The notes: generated from the letters alone by a model not told the origin. 10,642 nucleotides of DNA from Chitinophaga pinensis (GCA_945872805.1 CAMCBE010000035.1:1-10642), one strand, 5' to 3'. Counted from the first letter of the stretch, positions 1 to 7,636 are shown. Made by a program: numbers and translations.

Positions 1-1663
1 TCATTAAGCCAATGAGTTTTTCCAACTCAACAATAGACTCTGGAAGCAAATCAAACTTTCCTGAATTAAAGAAAATATTTTTCAATACGACATTAGCGCC
101 AACACTTATGGTTTGTAGTGGAATATCAATGGATTGATTTTTTTCACTGCTGCTATCAGATGTAACGAATTGCGAAGAATAAAAAAGTGATCCTTTCTTA
201 TTTACGCTGAATGCATATGTTTTGCCTTTGGGCAAGGTGGTTAAGTAGTTGCCATCACTATCGGTTTGAACTTGACTTACCATGCGCCTCGTTTTCACAT
301 CCACCAATTCAACCGTAGCCTGCAATCCACTTTTTGTATTCTGGTCATAGACCCTGCCTTGAACCCAGGACGTTTCCACCGGACGAATTCCCTCTCTCAA
401 TGCAAAGGAATAAATATCCAACCCGCCTTTTGAATCAGATCGATCACTTGCATAATAGGCTGTCTTACCATCGGCAGTAACGATCAAACTGCCTTCATTA
501 TCTATCGTATTAATTGGATACCCAACATTAATTGGTTTATCAAAATCGTTTAACCCTTTCTTGGTCATGAAAATATCAGTTCCTCCATAGCCTTGCAATC
601 CATTTGACGTGAAATAAAGTGTTTCATTATCTGCATGCATAAACGGAAAACTTTCATCCCCAACTGTATTAATTGTTGGACCAAGATTTTGTGCGGTAGA
701 CCATTTGCCATTTGCCAATCGATGAGAGACGTAGATATCACTTGCACCATATCCACCTGATCTGTTAGAAGAAAAATACAAATCATTTTTATCTGGAGAT
801 AAACAAGGCGTCGATTCCCAAAATTCAGAATTGATGGCTGTTCCTAAATTTTCACGAGCGCCCCATGTGCCGGAGGTTAATGCAGATAAATAAATATCAC
901 ACCCTCCATGACTATCGGGAAAATTGCAGCCAACATAAATAAGCCATTTGCCATCTTGCGAAACTTGCTGCCCGCCTTCATTCAAAGGTGTATTGATGGC
1001 CCCCACCAATGGCTGAGAAACAGTCCAATTGTTGGCTGACCATTCACTGGAATAAAAATCTTCATTACTATTATTCACTCTTCTGGTAAAAATCAGTCGC
1101 TTGCCATCAATCGTTAAGGAAGGAAAATATTCTGACACAGCTGAATTAATCTCATCACCTGCATTATTCACATTTAATGTTTGATCGTATGTATTTGACT
1201 TTTTATAGTCCAACGCAAAAAGAAGATTTTTCTTACGGTATTCACCCGCTTTTTTAGACGTTTCGTTTAGACCTGGTTGATTTAAAAAAACATTAACAGC
1301 CGTAAGTGCTTTTTCAAAGTCACCCTTTCCAGCTAAGTTTATTGAATAGGGTAGATAATACTCTTTAGCATATTCGGGGTCTACAAACAAGGCAGATTCA
1401 TACGCCTGCGCAGCTTCATTATACCGTTTCATTTCCCCAAGTATCCCAGCTTTAGATAGCATTGCATCTAAATACGAAGGATAAACTTTTAGTGCTTCAT
1501 CAATGAAATCCAAGGCTTCTTGATAACGCGAATCATCGGCGCTTGTCATGGCTTTTTCGTACAACGCCACTGCCTTTTTTGAAACATTATCTGGATTATA
1601 TTGCTGTGCAACGAGGGCTTGTGTACCTATTAATAAAATAGATATGATGAGGTTTCTTTTCAT
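1..1663 (-). CDS. PorE-like envelope protein: TPR, five-bladed PD40 propeller, CRD, OmpA C-terminal domain (3'-truncated)
   Basis: The reading frame stays open from the ATG at 1663 to the window edge, giving 554 residues without a stop. Residues 1-19 form a signal peptide (positive MKR, hydrophobic core, ALVA before QQ). Residues about 28-125 read as TPR helices. Five PD40 repeats follow at about 178-208, 230-260, 281-313, 337-367 and 389-419, each ending in DIY/DIF or an equivalent, so a five-bladed propeller is likely. Residues 430-500 resemble a carboxypeptidase-regulatory-like beta sandwich (VQGRVYDQNT, DSDGNYLTTLPKG). From about 522 an OmpA C-terminal peptidoglycan-binding domain begins (LKNIFFNSGKFDLLPESIVELEKL) and is cut by the edge. 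The domain order matches PorE, the type IX secretion protein linking the outer membrane to peptidoglycan. Unlike lipidated PorE, I see no lipobox Cys, so this one should be soluble in the periplasm or anchored by partners. Bacteroidota carry many such paralogs, so a type IX secretion role is inference. Confidence 0.88.
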   Translation of the reverse strand, partial: MKRNLIISILLIGTQALVAQQYNPDNVSKKAVALYEKAMTSADDSRYQEALDFIDEALKVYPSYLDAMLSKAGILGEMKRYNEAAQAYESALFVDPEYAKEYYLPYSINLAGKGDFEKALTAVNVFLNQPGLNETSKKAGEYRKKNLLFALDYKKSNTYDQTLNVNNAGDEINSAVSEYFPSLTIDGKRLIFTRRVNNSNEDFYSSEWSANNWTVSQPLVGAINTPLNEGGQQVSQDGKWLIYVGCNFPDSHGGCDIYLSALTSGTWGARENLGTAINSEFWESTPCLSPDKNDLYFSSNRSGGYGASDIYVSHRLANGKWSTAQNLGPTINTVGDESFPFMHADNETLYFTSNGLQGYGGTDIFMTKKGLNDFDKPINVGYPINTIDNEGSLIVTADGKTAYYASDRSDSKGGLDIYSFALREGIRPVETSWVQGRVYDQNTKSGLQATVELVDVKTRRMVSQVQTDSDGNYLTTLPKGKTYAFSVNKKGSLFYSSQFVTSDSSSEKNQSIDIPLQTISVGANVVLKNIFFNSGKFDLLPESIVELEKLIGLM

Positions 1664-1669
1664 GCAAAA

Positions 1670-1677
1670 TAAAGTTA
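1670..1677 (-). promoter_or_regulatory. Possible -7 box for the PorE-like gene
   Basis: The minus strand reads TAACTTTA six bases before the ATG at 1663, a 7-of-8 match to the Bacteroidota -7 consensus TAnnTTTG. I see no TTG at the usual -33 distance, so this is a weak call. If used, the transcript would have almost no leader. The gene could instead be read through from folD-queE, which ends 80 bases upstream on the same strand. Confidence 0.3.
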
Positions 1678-1743
1678 ATTGATTTTTCTAACCCTCATGC
1701 TTATTCGTTTGTTAAAAGCCATTTGTTATACTATGTACTAAGG

Positions 1744-2358
1744 CTATGGAATGTCCAAAAATTTATGTGATTGACTTGAAAAAATCCATTTGGGGCTTTC
1801 TTTAATATAGGATACGATGAGTGAATTCATAACTGATGCTTTGCTCCATTCAGGCTGAAGATAGAGAAGGCAATCGGGGGAAACTAACGCAGCATACTTT
1901 TCAGCCCATTCCAAATCTGATTTATTATAAACAACCACTTTTAATTCATTTGCTCTCGTGATAACCTCTTCAAGTGGTGCTTTAAATTTTTTGGGAGAAA
2001 GGCAGATCCAATCCCATGATCCTGATAAGGGGTGAGCGCCCGATGTTTCAATATGCGTTCTCACTCCAATGGACTTCAACTTTGTTGTTAGCCCACTCAG
2101 GTTATGCATTAACGGTTCACCGCCTGTAATGACTGCAATAGGTGATCCAGAAACGCGAACGACATTCACGATATCTTCAATTGTAACTTGTGGATGTTTT
2201 GTAGCATCCCAGCTTTCTTTAACATCACACCAAGTACAACCCACATCACATCCTCCAAGTCGGATAAAATAAGAGGCTTGTCCACTATATCGTCCCTCTC
2301 CTTGAAGTGTATAAAAATGCTCCATCAAAGACAAGGCAGGAGGAGATGTTTCTTGCAT
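1744..2358 (-). CDS. queE: 7-carboxy-7-deazaguanine synthase (QueE), radical SAM
   Basis: A 204-residue radical-SAM enzyme that converts 6-carboxy-5,6,7,8-tetrahydropterin to 7-carboxy-7-deazaguanine in the cytoplasm, the ring-contraction step toward preQ0 and queuosine. Visible marks are the N-terminal substrate-binding stretch LQGEGRYSGQ (18-27), the cluster motif CX3CX2C with Cys37, Cys41 and Cys44 followed by Asp45 (GGCDVGCTWCD), and the SAM-contacting TGGEP at 78-82. The length is normal for the compact QueE fold. The start is only 3 nt after the folD stop, so the two are probably co-transcribed and translationally coupled. Its substrate would come from a QueD/PTPS enzyme; two candidates lie at 8288-9178. 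Nothing is missing or broken. Confidence 0.95.
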   Translation of the reverse strand: MQETSPPALSLMEHFYTLQGEGRYSGQASYFIRLGGCDVGCTWCDVKESWDATKHPQVTIEDIVNVVRVSGSPIAVITGGEPLMHNLSGLTTKLKSIGVRTHIETSGAHPLSGSWDWICLSPKKFKAPLEEVITRANELKVVVYNKSDLEWAEKYAALVSPDCLLYLQPEWSKASVMNSLIVSYIKESPKWIFSSQSHKFLDIP

Positions 2359-2361
2359 AGG

Positions 2362-3237
2362 TTAATCTTTAGCAGCACATGCTTTAAAGGTATTCATCAT
2401 CAGTGCTGCAATGGTCATCGGACCAACGCCTCCTGGCACAGGAGTTATATAACTGCACTTGGGAGCAACATCATTAAAATCAACATCTCCCTTTATGGAA
2501 AATCCAGATTTTTTTGAGGCATCTGGAACACGGGTGATCCCTACATCCACGATCACAGCGCCTTCTTTAACCATATCTCCTTTTAGAAATTCAGGCTTAC
2601 CTAAGGCGGTAATAATGATGTCGGCTTGTAAACAAATTTCTTTCAAGTTATGTGTATGAGAGTGGCATACCGTTACTGTGCAATTTCCAGGATACTCATT
2701 TTTATTCAACATGATGCTTATGGGCCTACCAACGATATTACTTCGGCCAATAACCACCGCATGCTTCCCCTTTGTTTCTATTTTATAGTGTTCTAGCATC
2801 AACAAGATGCCATATGGTGTAGCCGGATAAAAAGCAGGAAGTCCTTGAACCATCCTTCCAACACTCTCGGGATGAAACCCATCAACATCTTTTGATGGAA
2901 GTATGGTTTCGATAACTTTTTGTTCTGAGATATGCTTTGGCAATGGGAGTTGAACCAGAATTCCGTCAACATCAAAATCATCATTCAATTCAGTAAGCTT
3001 AAAAAGAAGTTCCTGCTCAGAAATCGATTCCTCAAGCCTAATAAGTGTTGACGTAAATCCAACTTCAGCACACGACTTAACCTTTGAGGCCACATAGGTT
3101 TCGCTAGCTCCATTATTCCCGATTAAAATAGCTGCCAAGTGTGGCGCCTTTTTTCCTTGTACTAAACGTTCCTCGGTATATGTTTTAAGTCGGTCTTTCA
3201 CCGCTTGTGATACAATTTTTCCGTCGAGCAAATTCAT
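2362..3237 (-). CDS. folD: Bifunctional methylene-THF dehydrogenase / methenyl-THF cyclohydrolase (FolD)
   Basis: A 291-residue cytoplasmic enzyme that interconverts 5,10-methylene-, 5,10-methenyl- and 10-formyl-tetrahydrofolate with NADP(H), supplying one-carbon units for purines and formyl-methionine. Tyr48 and catalytic Lys52 lie in ETYVASKVKSC. Other family marks are DGILVQLPLP (91-100), KDVDGFHP (116-123), the dinucleotide-binding IGRSNIVGRP (163-172) and the C-terminal PVPGGVGPMT (266-275). The length is typical and no key residue is missing. It is the first gene of a folD-queE unit. The start is set by the family N-terminus (LLDGK) and by a promoter box ending four bases upstream, leaving no room for a longer product. 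Confidence 0.97.
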   Translation of the reverse strand: MNLLDGKIVSQAVKDRLKTYTEERLVQGKKAPHLAAILIGNNGASETYVASKVKSCAEVGFTSTLIRLEESISEQELLFKLTELNDDFDVDGILVQLPLPKHISEQKVIETILPSKDVDGFHPESVGRMVQGLPAFYPATPYGILLMLEHYKIETKGKHAVVIGRSNIVGRPISIMLNKNEYPGNCTVTVCHSHTHNLKEICLQADIIITALGKPEFLKGDMVKEGAVIVDVGITRVPDASKKSGFSIKGDVDFNDVAPKCSYITPVPGGVGPMTIAALMMNTFKACAAKD

Positions 3238-3241
3238 ACCA

Positions 3242-3270
3242 CAAAGTTACAGCAGGAAAATGACATCAAA
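3242..3270 (-). promoter_or_regulatory. Bacteroidota-type promoter of folD-queE
   Basis: On the minus strand, TTTG (3267-3270) is followed after 17 bases by TAACTTTG (3242-3249), a full match to the TTG-N17-23-TAnnTTTG consensus of this phylum. Only four bases separate the -7 box from the folD ATG, so transcription should begin at or next to the start codon and the mRNA would be leaderless or nearly so. Confidence 0.6.
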
Positions 3271-3307
3271 ATAGGATGTTTTCAACATGGATAAAGGTAT
3301 CGCCTAA

Positions 3308-3321
3308 ATGCATATTTGCAT
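3308..3321 (+). promoter_or_regulatory. Possible -7 box inside a small inverted repeat, upstream of the barrel operon
   Basis: CATATTTG at 3311-3318 differs from TAnnTTTG only at the first base and ends four bases before the ATG at 3323, the same geometry as folD. It lies inside a perfect five-base inverted repeat, ATGCA-tatt-TGCAT (3308-3321), which could be an operator or chance. No -33 TTG is evident. If this box works, the in-frame ATG at 3308 is upstream of the transcript and cannot be the start. Confidence 0.3.
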
Positions 3322-3322
3322 C

Positions 3323-4129
3323 ATGAAAAACAGCATAATGATAATGCTAACAATGTTAACTCACTTTACGCGCGCTCAAATTAACAGTGAGCTAAAGGCA
3401 ATCGCACCGCTTGGTACAAGCGCTTATCAGGTAGAAGAAAAAGAGCTTTTTGCCCCCGTCCAGTTAATTGCCTCTTCAGCCTTCACTTTAAAAACCCAAA
3501 TAGGTACCTATGTCGAAAATAGGTACATGGTAAAAGCGATGAACAACATGAGGTTTGGATTTCTTTTACGAACCGATAAAGGAGGCATGGCTGTTGGGGG
3601 ACAGCTCAGAGGCAGTAATGGATTTTCTTCAACCTCCTTAAATATTGGGTATGGCATGCGTTTATCGGAAAAGTTGGGCATTGGAGTCAAACTCGAAGGG
3701 GCAAAAACAACATGGCCTGGAACCACGTCCATGACTCGAATTGGCTACCAAGTAGGATTAATATATCAATTTCCAGAAAACACGAGTATAGGAATTCACA
3801 TCAGTAATAACCGCTTTTTAAGGAAATTCAAAAACAGTCAAGTACCTGGATACTATGTCATTCAAACGGGCATTGGAAAAAAGATAAATCAGCATATCAG
3901 TGCAATTTGTGAGCTAATCAAAGAAAGTGATACCCCCATAACGTTCATCCCAACGATCGATTGGAGAATAAACGAACTCTTCAGACTAAAATTCGGCATC
4001 TCACCACCACTGAATATGGGCTTTGTCGTTTTGGGATGGAAAATAAAAAAAGAACTCGTTTCATTCTCTTTCTCCTCACATCCCTACCTCGGATTTTCTT
4101 CGGGCATAAGCATATCACATGACCTTTAA
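3323..4129 (+). CDS. Predicted outer-membrane beta-barrel protein, PorV/FadL-like
   Basis: A 268-residue exported protein when started at 3323. That start gives a clean signal peptide (MKNSIMIMLTML..., cleavage after TRA18 before Q19); an in-frame ATG at 3308 would add five residues but overlaps a likely promoter box. The mature part is a run of alternating, glycine-bounded strands (for example MRFGFLLRTDKGGMAVGGQLRG, SLNIGYGMRLSEKLGIGVKLEG in pieces, YQVGLIYQF, GIHISNNRF), as in an outer-membrane barrel. The order of elements recalls the short PorV/PorQ/FadL-like proteins of Bacteroidota, but the usual N-terminal NPAGL-type hatch motif is degenerate here (around SAYQVEEKELFAPVQL). It overlaps the next gene by 11 nt, which implies co-translation and a shared task. 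No specific function can be assigned. Confidence 0.7.
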   Translation: MKNSIMIMLTMLTHFTRAQINSELKAIAPLGTSAYQVEEKELFAPVQLIASSAFTLKTQIGTYVENRYMVKAMNNMRFGFLLRTDKGGMAVGGQLRGSNGFSSTSLNIGYGMRLSEKLGIGVKLEGAKTTWPGTTSMTRIGYQVGLIYQFPENTSIGIHISNNRFLRKFKNSQVPGYYVIQTGIGKKINQHISAICELIKESDTPITFIPTIDWRINELFRLKFGISPPLNMGFVVLGWKIKKELVSFSFSSHPYLGFSSGISISHDL

Positions 4130-6155
4130 GAGAAAAAACACAGTTCTTATTTTCATAGTATGCGCACTGCTGACTTCTTTTGGTGGATTTTCACAAATTG
4201 AAACGGAGGAGAATGAGCTTGAAATTGAAAATGGAATAATTACTGATGATCCGACAATTCAAAATCCCAATGAACAACCTCTTCAGGATAGAACAAGTCT
4301 ATACAACATAAACAAAATAAATGAAACCGAATTGTTTTCACTTCAGCTGCTAACACCCATTCAAATAAACCAATTTCTATTATACAAAAAAACGATGGGG
4401 CCGTTTATAAACCTTCTGGAGTTACAAGCTATACCTTACTGGGACACACAAACCATCAAAAAAATCATACCGAATCTTTACATTGAATCTGATCAACAAT
4501 TAATACCAACATTAAAACAACAGATAAAAACAGGGGAACACTTTATTTTATATAGGACAGGGTGGACAAACTCAGGTATTCAAAAAGGGTCATCGACTAT
4601 ATTTAATGGTAATACCGATACAGAAAAAGGCTATAAACAATTTATAAGGTATTCCTTCAAAAACAATCATACGATTCGCTGGGGGGCTACAATTGAAAAG
4701 GATGCAGGCGAACAAAATTGGGCAGACCATATGAGTGGATATGCCATGATAAAAGACAAAGGAATTGTGAAAACAATGATTCTAGGAGATTACCTGTTAT
4801 GCATAGGACAAGGATTACTTCAATGGCAAGGATACGCGTTTGGGAAAAGCACCAATATCATAGGAGGATACAGGCAAGGAGAAATCATCAGACCCCATAC
4901 TGGATCGGATGAAAATAGATATCACCGAGGCATGAGTATGACATTAGCTAAAAAAAATGGGGAGCTGACATTTTTTGCAGGAAGAAAAAAAATAGACGCC
5001 AATGTAATTACAGACTCTTCAACGAATTCCCCTTTTAAGTATATAAGTGCTTTTCAAACATCCGGATTACACTACAGCGCGGCAACCATTACAGACAAAA
5101 ATGCTGTAACGGAGAAAGTAATAGGCGGCAGGGCAAGCCTATACTTTCATGCATTTAAAATCGGAATTAATCACCTCTATACTGGCTTCGACTATCCAAT
5201 AAAAAAAAGAAATATACCCTATAATTTTTTTGCGATCAACAGCAATCATTGGTGGAATAGCAGCGCTGATTTCTCCATCAACACAAAAACAGGTTTCTTC
5301 TTCGGAGAGATAGCCATTGATCAACAGGTAAATAAAGCCATCAACATAGGCTTGATAAAAAGCATAGATGCTAAACTAGATGTATTTTTTTTATACAGAA
5401 ATATCAATAAAGCATTCCGGTCTATTCAATCAAATGCCATGACACAAAATACTGAAGCAAACAATGAAAGAGGTCTTTATACCTGCCTTAATCTTCAACT
5501 CGATTCGAAAAATAAAATAGACGGATATATAGACTCTTATATAAATAGTTGGCCGGGGTATTTCTGTGATGGCACACGAAGAGGGAATAATCTGGCAATA
5601 CAGTACACATGGAAACCCAATAAAAAAACAGAATGCTATCTGCGCTATCAACAAGATAAAAAGACGGAGAATGGAAGACTCGAATTCGACAAAACAAATC
5701 GGCTGTTGTTTACCTATCTTTCAAAAATCAGAATGAATCTTTCTTTCATGCCTAGCCCATCAATTACTATAAGAGAAAGAGTAGAACTATCAAGGTATAC
5801 AAAAGAATATCAAGAAGTAGAATTAGGATTTTTATCCTATGTAGAAGTTATTTTTAAGCCCCTACTCAAGCCATTCTCTATCAGCTTAAGGACAAGCATA
5901 TTTGAAACAGGTGGATATCACTCCAGGATTTACAGCTATGAACGTGATGTACTTTCATACTACTCCATTCCAGCCTTATATGATAAGGGTATGAGAAATT
6001 ATGTAGTGGCGGAATATAAACTTACTAAACAGTTAACCATATGGATGAAGTGGGCATTCTCCAAATCGGCACCAGACGGAATAAACTATGGAAATTCAAG
6101 TTTTGGCTATCTCCTCAAAAAAGAAGGCCGAATACAAGTGATATGGCATCTATGA
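4119..6155 (+). CDS. Helix-hairpin-helix domain protein with predicted outer-membrane barrel
   Basis: A 678-residue exported protein of unknown function. Residues 1-25 are a signal peptide (KRK, hydrophobic core, GFS before Q26). An acidic linker (about 27-60) leads to a helix-hairpin-helix segment at about 62-120 (YNINKINETELFSLQLLT, then IQINQFLLYKKTMGPF and LLELQAIP), which resembles ComEA-type DNA-binding HhH units. From about 140 to the end the protein is amphipathic beta strands with a conserved-looking block GDYLLCIGQGLLQWQGYAFG at 223-242 and DENRYHRG at 264-271. The C-terminus (IQVIWHL) suits a barrel end. I recognise the architecture as a widespread Bacteroidota 'helix-hairpin-helix domain-containing protein'. 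The start lies inside the previous gene (ATG shared with its last codons). Base use is A-rich, with four 8-base homopolymers at 4950-5392, but the frame is intact. Confidence 0.8.
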   Translation: MTFKRKNTVLIFIVCALLTSFGGFSQIETEENELEIENGIITDDPTIQNPNEQPLQDRTSLYNINKINETELFSLQLLTPIQINQFLLYKKTMGPFINLLELQAIPYWDTQTIKKIIPNLYIESDQQLIPTLKQQIKTGEHFILYRTGWTNSGIQKGSSTIFNGNTDTEKGYKQFIRYSFKNNHTIRWGATIEKDAGEQNWADHMSGYAMIKDKGIVKTMILGDYLLCIGQGLLQWQGYAFGKSTNIIGGYRQGEIIRPHTGSDENRYHRGMSMTLAKKNGELTFFAGRKKIDANVITDSSTNSPFKYISAFQTSGLHYSAATITDKNAVTEKVIGGRASLYFHAFKIGINHLYTGFDYPIKKRNIPYNFFAINSNHWWNSSADFSINTKTGFFFGEIAIDQQVNKAINIGLIKSIDAKLDVFFLYRNINKAFRSIQSNAMTQNTEANNERGLYTCLNLQLDSKNKIDGYIDSYINSWPGYFCDGTRRGNNLAIQYTWKPNKKTECYLRYQQDKKTENGRLEFDKTNRLLFTYLSKIRMNLSFMPSPSITIRERVELSRYTKEYQEVELGFLSYVEVIFKPLLKPFSISLRTSIFETGGYHSRIYSYERDVLSYYSIPALYDKGMRNYVVAEYKLTKQLTIWMKWAFSKSAPDGINYGNSSFGYLLKKEGRIQVIWHL

Positions 6156-6180
6156 AGAGGCCTATAAGTGAATGAAGCCC

Positions 6181-6188
6181 TATATTTG
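6181..6188 (+). promoter_or_regulatory. -7 promoter box for the DUF3467 gene
   Basis: TATATTTG fits TAnnTTTG exactly and sits 18 bases before the ATG at 6207. An in-frame ATG at 6168 would lie upstream of this box, so the box favours the shorter protein. A good -33 TTG is not visible at 17-23 bases, so activity is uncertain. Confidence 0.4.
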
Positions 6189-6206
6189 CAGTATAAATTG
6201 ATTTAC

Positions 6207-6521
6207 ATGAGCGAACAAAAACAACCTGAGAATCCACTTAATATAGAAATTTCAGAAGAAGTAGCAGAAGGACAATATGCAAATCTAGCTATCATCACCC
6301 ACAGCCATGCAGAATTTGTGGTTGACTTCGTCAATGTTATGCCAGGTACACCAAAGTGTAAAGTAAAGTCAAGAATTATACTAACCCCTCAGCATGCAAA
6401 ACGCCTACTCAATGCGTTGGCGGATAATCTTGAGAAATTCGAGCAAATAAATGGCAAGATAAAAGATGTTGGGGAAATACAAATGCCGTTCAATTTTGGC
6501 GGTCCAGTTGCTCAGGCTTAG
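6207..6521 (+). CDS. DUF3467 family protein
   Basis: A small soluble protein of 104 residues from the ATG at 6207. I prefer this start over the in-frame ATG at 6168 because the family begins near MSEQ, the 13 extra residues (MNEALYLQYKLIY) look unconserved, and a -7 box lies between the two. Recognisable family stretches are ISEEVAEGQYANLAIITHS (about 14-32), FVVDFVNVMPGTPKCKVKSRIILTPQHAKRLL in pieces (about 37-68) and the C-terminal INFGGP-like FNFGGP. No signal peptide or membrane segment is present. The function of DUF3467 is unknown to me. It follows the HhH-barrel gene by 51 nt, so it may be partly read through from that operon as well as from its own promoter. The next gene is convergent. 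Confidence 0.9.
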   Translation: MSEQKQPENPLNIEISEEVAEGQYANLAIITHSHAEFVVDFVNVMPGTPKCKVKSRIILTPQHAKRLLNALADNLEKFEQINGKIKDVGEIQMPFNFGGPVAQA

Positions 6522-6624
6522 CATCTTTAAATTTCACTATACTTCGTCTAGGATATTCCCATTGAAATAAACAATAGGACAATACCCACAACAAACATGT
6601 ACAGCAAGTAGTTACTAGCTGAAA
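6522..6624. other. Convergent spacer with an imperfect inverted repeat
   Basis: This spacer separates the 3' ends of the DUF3467 gene and fabD. Both should terminate here. The only structure I find is an imperfect inverted repeat at 6603-6620 (AGCaAGTA-gt-TACTaGCT) with no T-tract on either side, so it is not a convincing intrinsic terminator. No gene is visible. Confidence 0.3.
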
Positions 6625-7515
6625 TTAGTTCACCGATTCAACGGGAATCTCCTTGTTTATTTTTCCAATTAAACCTTGCAATACTTTTCCGGGGCCAATC
6701 TCTTTAAAGCTACTTGCACCATCTGCTATCATTGCGGAAATGGTTTGTGACCACCTAACTGGTCCAGTCAATTGATCAATTAGATTTTGCTTGATTTCTT
6801 CTGGCTGAGTCACTGGTTTGGCTACAATATTTTGGTAAACAGGACAGGCCGGCTTATGAAAATTCGTTGCCATAATCGCAGCGGCAAGCTCTTCTTTTGC
6901 GGGTTCCATCAATGGAGAGTGAAAAGCGCCTCCAACAGGTAACTTCAATGCTCGCTTTGCTCCCGCAGCCTTCATTCGCTCACAGGCTATATCGATACCC
7001 GCATTCGTTCCACTAATCACTAACTGACCAGGACAATTATAATTGGCTGGAACAACAACCTCTCCGGTTTCTTCCATGATTTCCTTACATATTTCCTCAG
7101 CGATTGCATCATCCAATGCCAAAATAGCAGCCATAGCAGATGGGTTCAATTCACACGCTTTTTGCATGGCTGAAGCACGGATACTCACAAGCTTTAACGC
7201 ATCTTCAAAAGGCAATGAACCATTGACAACTAAAGCCGAAAACTCCCCTAAAGAGTGCCCAGCAACCATATGTGGAATGGCCCCCTCGATCATTTTATAG
7301 GAGATGATTGAATGAAGAAAAATGGCTGGCTGAGTAACCTTTGTTTGCCTTAAATCCTCCTCTGTACCATTAAACATGATATCAGAAATTCGAAAACCCA
7401 ATATATCATTCCCTTGTTCAAAAAACTTTCTTGCGAAAGCATTACCATCATAGTGTTCTTTCCCCATTCCCGGAAACTGAGATCCTTGTCCAGGAAATAC
7501 AAACGCATTAATCAT
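6625..7515 (-). CDS. fabD: Malonyl-CoA:acyl-carrier-protein transacylase (FabD)
   Basis: A 296-residue cytoplasmic enzyme that moves malonyl from CoA to acyl carrier protein, supplying the extender unit for type II fatty acid synthesis. The family signature is complete: FPGQGSQ at 7-13 (oxyanion Gln10), the nucleophile Ser88 in GHSLGE (86-91), the substrate-binding Arg113 in SIRA, and the catalytic His199 in AFHSPLM. The end (FKEIGPGKVLQGLIGKI in pieces) also fits. The length is normal. It lies 166 nt downstream of folE on the same strand; a weak hairpin in that gap suggests a separate transcript. Other fab genes are not in the window, so this copy stands alone. The start at 7515 matches the family N-terminus directly before AFVFPGQG. 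Confidence 0.97.
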   Translation of the reverse strand: MINAFVFPGQGSQFPGMGKEHYDGNAFARKFFEQGNDILGFRISDIMFNGTEEDLRQTKVTQPAIFLHSIISYKMIEGAIPHMVAGHSLGEFSALVVNGSLPFEDALKLVSIRASAMQKACELNPSAMAAILALDDAIAEEICKEIMEETGEVVVPANYNCPGQLVISGTNAGIDIACERMKAAGAKRALKLPVGGAFHSPLMEPAKEELAAAIMATNFHKPACPVYQNIVAKPVTQPEEIKQNLIDQLTGPVRWSQTISAMIADGASSFKEIGPGKVLQGLIGKINKEIPVESVN

Positions 7516-7603
7516 ACTCTATTTTGAAGATGCGAATTTAACGCAAACAACAGAATTTAAAAAGAGGGGTGGGTGTAATTATGAAAACTTTCAGGCACCA
7601 AAG

Positions 7604-7636
7604 AAAAAAAGGAAGACAACACATTGATTTTCAATG
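7604..7636 (-). terminator. Weak possible terminator after folE
   Basis: The 166-base gap between folE and fabD contains a perfect 6-bp hairpin, CATTGA-aaa-TCAATG on the minus strand (7622-7636). A T-tract lies at 7604-7610, but 11 bases beyond the hairpin base and broken from it, and the stem is AT-rich. It could end the pterin transcript before fabD, but it is a poor intrinsic terminator. I found no convincing fabD promoter box in the rest of the gap. Confidence 0.25.

Noticed and set aside
2069..2659. Plus-strand open frames antisense to queE and folD
   Set aside because: They mirror strongly conserved genes, overlap each other and show no family features, so they are coding shadows.
4119..6155. 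HhH-barrel gene as a plain competence protein ComEA
   Set aside because: The HhH segment is similar, but ComEA is short and membrane-anchored with no barrel. No other competence gene is in the window, so DNA uptake remains only a possibility.
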